This document shows positions 27,315 through 35,766 of a stretch of 64,000 nt of DNA, piece by piece. Under the pieces are notes generated by a model. That model did not search any database and had not been told where the DNA came from. It saw only the letters and a program-made list of their open reading frames with translations. Origin of the DNA: Sulfitobacter alexandrii (lineage in GTDB: Bacteria; Pseudomonadota; Alphaproteobacteria; Rhodobacterales; Rhodobacteraceae). The stretch spans positions 3,776,210 through 3,840,209 of the forward strand of contig NZ_CP018076.1 in assembly GCF_001886735.1 (NCBI RefSeq), given 5' to 3'. How positions within the stretch are numbered: position 1 is the first letter of the stretch; every line of letters begins with the position of its first letter. The position numbers and the translations under genes were made by a program.

Positions 27315-28298
27315 ATGAGCAATGTCCTGGTCACCGGCGGCGCGGGCTATATCGGGTCGCATGCCTGCAAGGCATTGAGAAACGCGGGCTTCACGCCGGT
27401 GACATACGACAATCTCGAAACCGGCTGGCGGGACGCGGTGAAATTCGGCCCGTTCGAGCAGGGGGATCTGCTGGACCGTGCGCGGCTCGATGAAGTTTTC
27501 GCCAGGTACAGCCCCGTTGCCGTCATGCATTTCGCCGCGCTCAGCCAAGTCGGCGAAGCGATGGCGCACCCCGGTAAGTACTGGCGCAACAATGTCGCGG
27601 GGTCGCTGACACTGATCGAGGCGGCGGTCGAAGCGGAGTGCAAGGATTTCGTCTTTTCCTCGACATGCGCCACCTACGGGGATCAGGACAACGTCGTCCT
27701 GGATGAAAACTCGGCCCAGTATCCCTTGAACGCCTACGGAGCCTCGAAACGCGCGATCGAAGATATCCTGCGCGATTTCGAGGCGTCCGACGGTCTGCGG
27801 CACGTCATATTCAGATACTTCAACGTGGCGGGCGCGGATCCGGAAGGAGAGGTGGGCGAGTTCCACCAACCCGAAACCCATCTCGTACCGCTGATGCTGG
27901 ATGCCATCGCGGGCAAGCGCGACGCGCTCACCATTCACGGCACGGATTACGATACACCGGATGGCACCTGCATCCGCGACTACGTGCACGTCTGCGATCT
28001 GGTCGATGCGCATGTTCTGGGGCTCGAATGGCTCAAGAACGGCAAGGGAAGCCGGGTCTTCAATCTGGGCACCGGAAGCGGCTTTTCGGTGCGCGAGGTG
28101 CTGGAGCACAGTCGCGAGGTAACGAACAAAGAGGTACCCCACGTCGCGGGGCCCCGCAGGGCAGGGGATTGCACCAAGCTGGTATCGGGCTCGGAGCGGG
28201 CAAAGAAGGAACTGGGATGGACACCGCACCGGTCCACGCTCAGGCAGATGATAACCGACGCATGGAGATGGCACCAAACTGGACACTACGAGGCATAA
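27315..28298 (+). CDS. galE: UDP-glucose 4-epimerase
   Basis: 327-residue short-chain dehydrogenase-fold enzyme interconverting UDP-glucose and UDP-galactose. NAD-binding GGAGYIGSH lies at residues 7-15, the catalytic pattern FSSTCATYG and YGASK follow, and ETHLVPLMLDAIAGKRDALTIHGTDYDTPDGTCIRDYVHV is diagnostic. The ATG is preceded by GGAGAGGGTGAGC. Together with galU it supplies UDP-glucose and UDP-galactose for the surrounding glycosyltransferases. The end of the gene overlaps the likely true start of the next one. Confidence 0.95.
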   Translation: MSNVLVTGGAGYIGSHACKALRNAGFTPVTYDNLETGWRDAVKFGPFEQGDLLDRARLDEVFARYSPVAVMHFAALSQVGEAMAHPGKYWRNNVAGSLTLIEAAVEAECKDFVFSSTCATYGDQDNVVLDENSAQYPLNAYGASKRAIEDILRDFEASDGLRHVIFRYFNVAGADPEGEVGEFHQPETHLVPLMLDAIAGKRDALTIHGTDYDTPDGTCIRDYVHVCDLVDAHVLGLEWLKNGKGSRVFNLGTGSGFSVREVLEHSREVTNKEVPHVAGPRRAGDCTKLVSGSERAKKELGWTPHRSTLRQMITDAWRWHQTGHYEA

Positions 28299-29499
28299 TC
28301 CAACGCCCGCGCGTCTGCTGGACCTGACCCGCAGCCTGCGCCGGGCCGGACGTGTCGCCACGGGAGTGGACCGTGTCGAGTTGGCGTATCTGCGGCAGTT
28401 CCTGCACGACGACGTACCCTGTTGGGGCTTGGTGCGCACCGCGTTGGGCTACGTCCTGTTGGACAGGTTCGGGCTGGCCTGTTTCATCGACCGGGTGGAG
28501 GGGCGCGACGCATGGGGCCGCGCCGATCTGCTCTCCCGACTCGCACGGCGACGGCCCGGGATCGTCCGGCGTGCCGAAAGCGATCTTCGACGCTTGGCCG
28601 TGGCGCGGGTACGGCGGGCGGGCCTGCCGCGCCTGCTGCAACGGCAATTCCCGGACGGTTTCGATTACTTCAATGTGGGTCACAGCAACCTGACGGATCG
28701 CGTTCTGGGCGGCGTCAAGGGGGCCGGGGGGCGCGTCCATGTTCTGGTTCATGACGTCATTCCGTTGGAGCATCCCGACTTTCAACGCGCAGGGACCGTC
28801 GCGACCTTCGAAGCAAAGATGCGTCGGGTCAGCGCATGGTCGGATTGGGTGATCTACAACTCGGAGGATACCCGCAGCCGCGCGCGGAAAGCCTTGAACG
28901 CCATGGGTCGCGTGCCGCCCGACGTGGTGGCCTATCTGGGCACGGACCTGCCAACGCCCGATTCCTCTGCGCTTCCCGACGGGCTGCCACCTTCGGGGCC
29001 GTATTTTGTGACGGTCGGGACGCTGGAGCCGCGCAAGAACCACGCGTTCCTTCTGGATCTGTGGGAGGAAATGGGCCCGTCCGTCCCGCCCCTTTTCCTT
29101 TGTGGCAGCCGCGGCTGGAACAACGACAGACTGTTCGCGCGGCTGGACGCGCTGCCGCCAGATCACCCTGTGCGGGAACTGCCGGGCCTCGGAGATGCGG
29201 CGCTTGCCGCGTTGGTCCAGGGCGCATCCGGCGCATTGTTCCCCAGCCTTGCAGAAGGCTTCGGATTTCCTCCCCTGGAAGCGGCACAGTTGGGAACGCG
29301 CGTTTTATGCAACGATTTGGAAGTCTTGCACGAGTTTTTGGGTGAGAATGCCGTTTACGCACCTGTTTCTGATCGGTATTTGTGGATAAACGTGCTTAAT
29401 GAGTGGGCGGAGAAGCCGAAAGGTGCATACGGGGCGATGTCCTTTGTCGGTCCGGGCTGGGACCAACACTTCAAGACCGTGTTAAGGTCAAGATGGTAG
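28279..29499 (+). CDS. Family 1-type (GT-B) glycosyltransferase with a non-standard start
   Basis: About 406 residues. The C-terminal half has YFVTVGTLEPRKNHAFLLDLWEEMG and PSLAEGFGFPPLEAAQLGTRVLCND, the donor-binding pattern of GT4-like enzymes. The sequence ARLLDLTRSLRRAGRVATGVDRVELAYL looks like the true family N-terminus and begins before the first standard start codon, the GTG at 28366. Upstream to the in-frame stop at 28252 there is no ATG, GTG or TTG, only CTG codons. I chose the CTG at 28279, with GGAG 11 bases upstream inside galE; a GTG 28366 start would cut off about 29 residues. Acceptor unknown. Confidence 0.8.
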   Translation: MDTTRHNPTPARLLDLTRSLRRAGRVATGVDRVELAYLRQFLHDDVPCWGLVRTALGYVLLDRFGLACFIDRVEGRDAWGRADLLSRLARRRPGIVRRAESDLRRLAVARVRRAGLPRLLQRQFPDGFDYFNVGHSNLTDRVLGGVKGAGGRVHVLVHDVIPLEHPDFQRAGTVATFEAKMRRVSAWSDWVIYNSEDTRSRARKALNAMGRVPPDVVAYLGTDLPTPDSSALPDGLPPSGPYFVTVGTLEPRKNHAFLLDLWEEMGPSVPPLFLCGSRGWNNDRLFARLDALPPDHPVRELPGLGDAALAALVQGASGALFPSLAEGFGFPPLEAAQLGTRVLCNDLEVLHEFLGENAVYAPVSDRYLWINVLNEWAEKPKGAYGAMSFVGPGWDQHFKTVLRSRW

Positions 29500-29541
29500 C
29501 GCCTTGCATCGCGGCCTGATCGGCGAGGTAGAGGGCGGTCT

Positions 29542-30552
29542 TTGGGAGTTTTGCAGTCATATTGGCTGAGGATTCAGCGCAAGCGCTGGCGTATTCGCGC
29601 CCTGCGCAAGCGGCGTGAACTGAAGCGGGTCGCGAACCGGACCGGACAGATCCGCCCGGATGACCTTCTGTTGTTCTGCACGCAGCGAAACGAAGGCATC
29701 CGGCTGCCCTATTTTCTCGATTATTACCGCGACATGGGGATCGGCCATTTCTTCTTTGTCGACAATGACAGTACTGACGGATCGCTCGATTACCTTGCGG
29801 ATCAGCCCGACGTTTCGGTCTGGAGCACGACAGCCAGCTACAAGCGCGCGCGCTTCGGCGTGGATTGGCTGAACTGGCTGGCGCGCAAGTATGCCCACGG
29901 CCATTGGGCGCTGACGGTCGATCCCGACGAGTTTCTCATCTACCCCTTCTGCGATACCCGCCCCTTGCGGGCATTGACGGACTGGCTGGATGCGTCCTCC
30001 ATCAAATCCTTTTCGGCCATGCTGCTGGACATGTACCCCAAGGGCCGACTGGACGAGCAGCCCTACCATCCCGGCCAGAACCCGATGGAAATCGCGGCGT
30101 GGTTCGACAGCGGAAACTACACGATCTCGCGCAATCACCTGTTCACCAACCTCTGGATACAGGGCGGACCACGCGCACGGGTGTTCTTTCCCGAGACGCC
30201 GGAGAAGGCACCGGCATTGAACAAGGTGCCGCTGGTTAAATGGGACAGGCGGTACACCTATGTCAGTTCAACCCACATGTTGCTGCCGCGCGGCCTGAAC
30301 CAGGTCTACGACGAATGGGGCGGCGAGAAAGCTTCGGGCGTGCTTCTCCATGCCAAGTTCATAGATACCTTCGGGGCCAAGGCCGCGGAGGAGCTTGAGC
30401 GCTCGCAGCACTATGCCGGCTCGGTCGAGTACAAGGCCTATGCCGAGCGGCTCAAGGAAGACCCCCAGCTCTGGTGCAAGTGGTCCGAGCGCTACATCAA
30501 CTGGCGCCAGCTTGAGATTCTGGGCCTCATGTCCAAGGGGAACTGGGCATGA
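29542..30552 (+). CDS. Family 2-like glycosyltransferase
   Basis: 336 residues. The pattern LLFCTQRNEGIRLPYFLDYYRDMGIGHFFFVDNDSTDGSLDYLADQPDV and ALTVDPDEFLIYP (acidic metal motif) matches the family 2-related glycosyltransferase group often found in roseobacter surface clusters. It begins at TTG, with an AGGG upstream; another TTG lies three codons later, and no ATG is available near the conserved N-terminus. It overlaps the next gene by ATGA. Donor and acceptor unknown. Confidence 0.82.
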   Translation: MGVLQSYWLRIQRKRWRIRALRKRRELKRVANRTGQIRPDDLLLFCTQRNEGIRLPYFLDYYRDMGIGHFFFVDNDSTDGSLDYLADQPDVSVWSTTASYKRARFGVDWLNWLARKYAHGHWALTVDPDEFLIYPFCDTRPLRALTDWLDASSIKSFSAMLLDMYPKGRLDEQPYHPGQNPMEIAAWFDSGNYTISRNHLFTNLWIQGGPRARVFFPETPEKAPALNKVPLVKWDRRYTYVSSTHMLLPRGLNQVYDEWGGEKASGVLLHAKFIDTFGAKAAEELERSQHYAGSVEYKAYAERLKEDPQLWCKWSERYINWRQLEILGLMSKGNWA

Positions 30553-32246
30553 CGGTCGGGATCGCCATGCTGGTGCATACCGCGCTGGGGCGCGCGGAAC
30601 AGGTTGCGCGCCATTGGTCGGCAGCGGGCTGCCCGGTGGTCATTCACGTGGACAAGGTCGTACCGCGCAAGACCTACGACACCTTCGTGGCCGCCCTTTC
30701 GGATCTCAAGAACGTGTCCTTCTGCGCGCGCTTTCGCTGCGAATGGGGGACGTGGGGGATCGTCGCCGCATCGCAAAGCGCGTCCGAACTGCTGCTGGCC
30801 AGCCATCCCGAGATCAAGCATGTCTACCTGGCTTCCGGCTCCTGTCTGCCCTTGCGCCCGGTGCAGGAGCTGATCGACTATCTCGACGAACGGCCCAATA
30901 CCGATTTCATCGAAAGCGCGACAACGGCCGATGTCCCCTGGACCGTCGGCGGCCTGGACGAGGAACGCTTTACCCTTCACTTCCCCTTTTCGTGGAAGAA
31001 GAACCGATACTTCTTCGACAAGGCGGTGGCGTTCCAGCGCACACTCGGCCTCAAGCGCAAGATGCCGAACGGGATCATCCCTCACATGGGGTCGCAATGG
31101 TGGTGTCTGTCCCGTCGCACGCTCTCCGCGATCCTTCAGGATCCGGAACGGCCCACCTATGACCGGTTCTTCCGCCATGTCTGGATTCCGGACGAAGCCT
31201 ATTTTCAATCTCTCGCGCGGCTTTACTCCGAAAGGATCGAAAGCCGGTCGCTGACGCTTTCCAAGTTCGACTTCCAAGGCAAACCACACATCTTCTACGA
31301 TGACCACCTTCAACTCCTGCGCCGGTCCGACTGCTTTGTCGCGCGCAAGATCTGGCCATATGCCGATCGTCTGTACGAGGCGTTTCTCACCGATGCTGCC
31401 GGCGCGATGAAGAAGACCGAGCCGAACCCCGGGAAGATCGATCGCATATTCTCCAAGGCGGTGGAGCGGCGGACGCGTGGTCGGTCCGGCCTTTACATGC
31501 AAAGCCGCTTTCCGAACGAGGACTGGGAAAACGGCGTCACCGCGGCGCCCTATTCCATGTTTCAGGGGTTCGCGGAGCTTTTCGAAAATTTCGAGCCGTG
31601 GCTGGCCAAGGCAACGGGTGCGCGGGTCCACGGGCATCTTTTCGCCAAGGACGGTGTGCATTACGCCGATGGTCAGACGGCGATCAACGGCGCCCTGTCG
31701 CGGTCGCCCACGCTGCGCGACTACAACAGCAAGGCGTTCCTGACCAACCTGATCTGGAACACGCGGGGCGAGCGCCAGTGCTTCCAGTTCGGACCCTCCG
31801 ACAATCAGGACATCAACTGGCGCGTCGCCAAGGATCCGAACGCACAGGTTTCGGTAATAACCGGCGCATGGGCGGTGCCCCTGTTCCGTTCCAACATGGA
31901 CTTCTCCGAGATTCGCACGATTGCCGCGCATCTCCAGAAGGTCGAGAGCGAGCACATGGATATCCTGCGGTCGCCATATACCAAGGCAAGAGTGCGTATC
32001 TGGACAATGGCCGAATTCATCGAGGCACCGATGGAGCCCTTGCAAGGCATTCTGGACGAGATCGGCCGCACCAAGCTTCGCCGGCTTTCGGAGGCGCCCA
32101 AGATGGTGGACCTCAGCGGGTTCGGACAGTTCCTGCAGAATCTCAAGAACCAGGGGATGCACCCCTACCTGATGGGCGATTTTCCAGCCGAGCGGGGCGT
32201 GACCTCCAACCAGAAGACCCAACGGAAACCCTACCTGGTGCAATAA
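30549..32246 (+). CDS. Core-2/I-branching-like glycosyltransferase with a long C-terminal domain
   Basis: 565 residues. The N-terminal half (GIAMLVHTALGRAEQVARHWSAAGCPVVIHVDK, HVYLASGSCLPLRPVQELIDYLDE, HMGSQWWCLSRRTLSAIL, WIPDEAYFQSLA) follows the GT14/branch-type beta-N-acetylglucosaminyltransferase or xylosyltransferase pattern. The last 250 residues form a separate domain (NTRGERQCFQFGPSDNQDINWRVAKDPNAQVSVITGAWAVPLF) that I believe corresponds to a domain of unknown function attached to these enzymes. It is coupled by ATGA to the preceding transferase and lies three bases before the sulfotransferase gene. Confidence 0.82.
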   Translation: MTVGIAMLVHTALGRAEQVARHWSAAGCPVVIHVDKVVPRKTYDTFVAALSDLKNVSFCARFRCEWGTWGIVAASQSASELLLASHPEIKHVYLASGSCLPLRPVQELIDYLDERPNTDFIESATTADVPWTVGGLDEERFTLHFPFSWKKNRYFFDKAVAFQRTLGLKRKMPNGIIPHMGSQWWCLSRRTLSAILQDPERPTYDRFFRHVWIPDEAYFQSLARLYSERIESRSLTLSKFDFQGKPHIFYDDHLQLLRRSDCFVARKIWPYADRLYEAFLTDAAGAMKKTEPNPGKIDRIFSKAVERRTRGRSGLYMQSRFPNEDWENGVTAAPYSMFQGFAELFENFEPWLAKATGARVHGHLFAKDGVHYADGQTAINGALSRSPTLRDYNSKAFLTNLIWNTRGERQCFQFGPSDNQDINWRVAKDPNAQVSVITGAWAVPLFRSNMDFSEIRTIAAHLQKVESEHMDILRSPYTKARVRIWTMAEFIEAPMEPLQGILDEIGRTKLRRLSEAPKMVDLSGFGQFLQNLKNQGMHPYLMGDFPAERGVTSNQKTQRKPYLVQ

Positions 32247-32249
32247 GGC

Positions 32250-33677
32250 ATGACCGACAGATTCCACAGCTTCGTCGTGTTTGCCGAAATGCGGACAGGG
32301 TCGAATTTTCTTGAAAGCAACCTCAACGCCTTCAAGGGACTGAACTGCCACGGCGAGGCGTTCAATCCGCATTTCCTGGGCTATCCGCACAACGAACCGA
32401 TCCTCGGTATCGACCAGAAAACGCGCGACCGCGACCCCCACGCCTTGCTGGACGCGATCCGGAAAAACACCGCGCGACTGAGCGGTTTTCGGTATTTCCA
32501 TGACCATGATCCGCGCGTCTTCGACGCCATCATGGACGATCCTAGATGCGCCAAGATCATCCTGACCCGGAACCCGGTGGAGAGTTACGTCAGCTGGAAG
32601 ATCGCGCAGGAAACCGGCCAATGGAAGCTGACGGACGTCAAGGCGCACAAGGCGGCACAGGCGGTTTTCGATGCCCGCGAGTTCGAGGCGCATCTGGAAG
32701 CCCTGCAGGCGTTTCAGATCGAGTTGATGAATCGGCTGCAGGTCAGCGGGCAGACGGCATTTTACGTGGCCTACGAAGACCTGCAGAGCGTCGATGTCAT
32801 GAATGGCCTCGCGAAATTTCTTGGTGTGAACGAGACACTGGAGAATCTCGATACCAACCTGAAGAAACAGAATCCCAGCCCGATCTCGGCCAAGGTCAGC
32901 AACTACGAAGAGATGATCGGCGCGTTGGCGCGGCTTGACCGGTTCGATCTGACCCGCACGCCGAACTTCGAGCCGCGACGTGGGCCGAATGTTCCCTCCT
33001 ATGTCACGGCGGCCGAGGCGCCACTGCTATACCTGCCGCTTCGATCTGCGCCTCGGGTCGAGATCATGGACTGGCTGGCGGCTGTGGACGGCGTGGGCCG
33101 CGGTGCGCTCAACACGAAGATGTCGCAAAAGGAGCTGCGCCAGTGGCAGCGCGACCGTCCGGGGCATCGCAGCTTTACCGTGATCCGTCATCCGCTGGCG
33201 CGCGCGCACGATGCATTCTGTCGGCATATCCTGAGCACGGGCAAGGGCAGTTTCGTACAATTGCGCAAGACGATGATACGCCGATACAACATGCCGCTGC
33301 CACCCGACGGCCCCGATACATCCTACACCGTGGCAGAGCATCGGGCCGCATTTGCCGCCTTCTTGTCGTGGCTGAAGGGAAATCTGGCCGGGCAGACGGC
33401 CATACGTGTCGATGCGGCGTGGTGTTCGCAGGCACAGGCAATCCAGGGCTTCGGCGAACTGTGCCTGCCGGACCGGATCATCCGCGAAGCCGAAATGGCG
33501 GTCGAACTACCTGCCTTGGCCGCCTCCGTGGGGCTCGCCGACGCGCCGCCGCCATCACCGGCGGAACCGGATCAGCCCTTCACGTTGGACGATATCTACG
33601 ACGACGAGATAGAGAAGCTGGCCGCACAGGCCTATCAACGGGATTATCTCACGTTCGGCTTTTCGCGCTGGAAATAG
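32250..33677 (+). CDS. Sulfotransferase-family protein with two sulfotransferase-like halves
   Basis: 475 residues. The N-terminal half has the PAPS 5'-phosphosulfate loop (FAEMRTGSNFLESNLNAF) and the 3'-phosphate motif (IILTRNPVESYVSWKI), resembling NodH-like carbohydrate sulfotransferases. The C-terminal half (FTVIRHPLARAHDAFCRHIL, then LRKTMIRRYNMPLPPDG) resembles the second part of another sulfotransferase family but has no recognisable 5' loop, so it may be structural or acceptor-binding. It would transfer sulfate from PAPS to a sugar, leaving PAP for CysQ. Last gene of the plus-strand glycan set, converging on ptsN with seven bases between. Confidence 0.83.
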   Translation: MTDRFHSFVVFAEMRTGSNFLESNLNAFKGLNCHGEAFNPHFLGYPHNEPILGIDQKTRDRDPHALLDAIRKNTARLSGFRYFHDHDPRVFDAIMDDPRCAKIILTRNPVESYVSWKIAQETGQWKLTDVKAHKAAQAVFDAREFEAHLEALQAFQIELMNRLQVSGQTAFYVAYEDLQSVDVMNGLAKFLGVNETLENLDTNLKKQNPSPISAKVSNYEEMIGALARLDRFDLTRTPNFEPRRGPNVPSYVTAAEAPLLYLPLRSAPRVEIMDWLAAVDGVGRGALNTKMSQKELRQWQRDRPGHRSFTVIRHPLARAHDAFCRHILSTGKGSFVQLRKTMIRRYNMPLPPDGPDTSYTVAEHRAAFAAFLSWLKGNLAGQTAIRVDAAWCSQAQAIQGFGELCLPDRIIREAEMAVELPALAASVGLADAPPPSPAEPDQPFTLDDIYDDEIEKLAAQAYQRDYLTFGFSRWK

Positions 33678-33684
33678 CGCCGGA

Positions 33685-34149
33685 TCAGGCGGCCTGAACC
33701 GAAGGTTCCTCGGTCAGGATGGTATAGAGTGTCGCCGGATCGGGATTCGCGCGGAGCTTGCTGCAAATCGCACTGTCCCGCAGCGTGCGCGACACCAGCG
33801 CAAGCGCCTTGAGGTGTTCGACCCCAGCCTCTTCCGGAGCGAAAAGTGCGAAAGCGATGTCCACCGGCTGGCGGTCGACAGACGCGAAATCGACAGGCCG
33901 GTCGAGCAGGATGAACGCCCCGACAACGGCATCCAGTCCATCCAGTCTGGCATGGGGGAGGGCCACGCCGTGGCCCACACCCGTTGGCCCGAGGGCCTCT
34001 CTTGCCATAAGGGCTTCAACGACGGAGTTGGCCTGGAACCCGTAAACGGATTCGACCAGATCACCGAGGTCCTGCATCAGGCGCTTCTTGCTCGAGGCCG
34101 CATTCACGACTTTCACCGCTTCCGGCTTGAGTAGTTTTGCAAGTCCCAT
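33685..34149 (-). CDS. ptsN: PTS IIA-type regulatory protein (EIIA-Ntr)
   Basis: 154 residues of the PTS EIIA type-2 family. Phosphorylatable histidine is in GVALPHARLDGLDAV (residue 66). In proteobacteria it is the output of the nitrogen-related phosphotransfer chain, affecting potassium uptake, carbon/nitrogen balance and envelope processes rather than sugar transport. Downstream of hpf in the same direction with a 44-base gap, the usual hpf-ptsN arrangement. Confidence 0.93.
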   Translation of the reverse strand: MGLAKLLKPEAVKVVNAASSKKRLMQDLGDLVESVYGFQANSVVEALMAREALGPTGVGHGVALPHARLDGLDAVVGAFILLDRPVDFASVDRQPVDIAFALFAPEEAGVEHLKALALVSRTLRDSAICSKLRANPDPATLYTILTEEPSVQAA

Positions 34150-34193
34150 TCGGTTTTCCTGCCCTTTGTCTCCGGGAGAAACCCGGTTCTCGA

Positions 34194-34757
34194 TCAGGGG
34201 TCTATCCAGCCGATGTTGCCGTCTTCGCGGCGATACACGACATTGAGCCCCTCTTTGCCTTCCTTGCGAAACACCAGCACGGGGGCCCCTGCGAGTTCCA
34301 TCTGCATGACAGCTTCACCAACAGACAAGGTCGCGATCTTGGTCTGCATTTCGGCAATAATCATGGGTTGGAGAGTGTCGGGTTCCTGAGCGTCAGAATC
34401 GTCTGTAGAGGCAAGGATATACGAGGAGGCGCCAAAAAGTTCAACCGGTTCGGCGCGGACCTGGTGGTGATCCTTCAACCTGCGCTTGTATCGGCGCAGT
34501 TGCTTTTCCATTTTCTCGCAGCAACCGTCAAAGGCGGCGTAGATCTCGGCGTTGTGGGCTTTCGCGGATGCCGTGAGGCCGGTGGAAAGGTGCACGGTCG
34601 CCTCGCAGACAAACTCGTGCCCCGACTTGGAAAAGACGACCTGCGCGTCCGTCGGCCGCTCCGCGTATTTTCCGACAGCCGCGCCAAGCTCCTCCTTGAC
34701 GTGGGTCTGCAACGCTTCGCCGATGTCGATCTGTTTGCCGCTGATTTGATACCGCAT
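34194..34757 (-). CDS. hpf: Long-form ribosome hibernation promoting factor
   Basis: 187 residues. The N-terminal ribosome-binding domain (MRYQISGKQIDIGEALQTHVKEEL, FECCAT-like strand FVCEATVHLSTGLTASAKAHNAEIYAAFD) is followed by a linker and the C-terminal dimerisation domain (KIATLSVGEAVMQMELAGAPVLVFRKEGKEGLNVVYRREDGNIGWIDP) of long HPF, which joins ribosomes into 100S dimers in stationary phase. AAGGAGAAGCT precedes the ATG. Upstream is a 250-base gap to lptB in which I see no clear promoter. Confidence 0.95.
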   Translation of the reverse strand: MRYQISGKQIDIGEALQTHVKEELGAAVGKYAERPTDAQVVFSKSGHEFVCEATVHLSTGLTASAKAHNAEIYAAFDGCCEKMEKQLRRYKRRLKDHHQVRAEPVELFGASSYILASTDDSDAQEPDTLQPMIIAEMQTKIATLSVGEAVMQMELAGAPVLVFRKEGKEGLNVVYRREDGNIGWIDP

Positions 34758-34984
34758 AGCTTCTCCTTGTTATCACTTCTTCGGGCAATGGCATATGGGC
34801 CACCGGGGTGGTTACTGACATTGCTCAAATGCGGAAAGATGGCTCTGCGCTCGGGCTATTCTCGACCGTGCCTTGACGTGAAGGCGGGTGCAGTCTCGAA
34901 CGGGAACGCAGTGTTGCCATGGGTCAATGAGGCCAAGAACGCGCTTCAAAGTCAATGGTGAACCCGTGTCGGGCAGCCAAATAT

Positions 34985-34996
34985 CGCCGTGCGGCG
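34985..34996 (-). terminator. Weak hairpin after lptB
   Basis: CGCCG-TG-CGGCG lies 12 bases after the lptB stop and is followed on the minus strand by ATATTT. The two-base loop means only the outer pairs can form, so it is at best a weak terminator. Confidence 0.3.
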
Positions 34997-35007
34997 TTAA
35001 CCAATTT

Positions 35008-35766
35008 TCAAGATATGCGGAAGTTCTCACCGAGGTAGACCCGGCGAACGTTCTCGTTCTGGACCACCTCGTCCGGCGTGCCCGACATCAGCACCTTGCC
35101 TTCGTGCAGGATATAGGCGCGATCCACGATCTCGAGCGTTTCACGAACGTTGTGGTCCGTGATGAGCACGCCGATCCCGCGGGTTTTCAGATCGGCGACC
35201 AGCAGACGGATATCTCCGACCGAGATCGGGTCGACGCCGGCGAAGGGTTCGTCGAGCAAGAGATACTTCGGGTTCGCCGCGAGACAGCGTGCGATTTCGA
35301 CCCGGCGGCGTTCGCCGCCGGACAGGGCCAGTGCGGGCGCGCGGCGCAGATGTTCGATGGAAAACTCCGACAGCAGCTCCTCCAATCGTTCGCGCCGCTT
35401 GTGTCGCTTCGAGACCGCGATGTCGAGGATCGCGGCGATGTTGTCCTGAACGCTGAGGCCGCGAAAAATGCTCATCTCCTGCGGCAGGTATCCGATCCCC
35501 AACTGCGCGCGCCGGTACATGGGCAGCAGGGTCACATCCTTGCCGTCCACTGTCACGCTCCCGCCTTCGGGCGTCACCAGCCCGGCAACAGCGTAGAACG
35601 TGGTCGTCTTGCCGGACCCGTTCGGTCCCAACAGCGCGACGACCTCGCCCCGATTGAGGTGCATCGAGAAATCCCGGATCACGGTCTTCTTTCGATAGGA
35701 CTTGCGCAGGTGTTGTATCCGCAGGCCGGAGTGGCCCTCAGATACACTCAGCTCGGGCGAGGACAT
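35008..35766 (-). CDS. lptB: Lipopolysaccharide export ATPase LptB
   Basis: 252-residue ABC ATPase that powers LPS transport from the inner to the outer membrane with LptFGC. Walker A is LLGPNGSGKTTTFYAV, signature ALSGGERRRVEIARCLA, Walker B KYLLLDEPFAGVDPISV and the switch histidine is in ITDHNVRETLEI, all typical of LptB. Its start shares a base with the lptA stop, so the two are translationally coupled. Confidence 0.97.
   Translation of the reverse strand: MSSPELSVSEGHSGLRIQHLRKSYRKKTVIRDFSMHLNRGEVVALLGPNGSGKTTTFYAVAGLVTPEGGSVTVDGKDVTLLPMYRRAQLGIGYLPQEMSIFRGLSVQDNIAAILDIAVSKRHKRRERLEELLSEFSIEHLRRAPALALSGGERRRVEIARCLAANPKYLLLDEPFAGVDPISVGDIRLLVADLKTRGIGVLITDHNVRETLEIVDRAYILHEGKVLMSGTPDEVVQNENVRRVYLGENFRIS

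Noticed and set aside
30492..32693. A 733-codon minus-strand frame across the branching-type glycosyltransferase
   Set aside because: Shadow frame; the plus-strand gene has clear family motifs and operon overlaps.
34758..34811. Possible sigma-54 site (TGGCCC...TTGC) before hpf
   Set aside because: The GG-to-GC distance is three bases too long for a -24/-12 promoter.
34812..35030. A 72-codon minus-strand frame between lptB and hpf
   Set aside because: Overlaps the end of lptB in the same direction, no good ribosome site, and no protein-like pattern; treated as intergenic.
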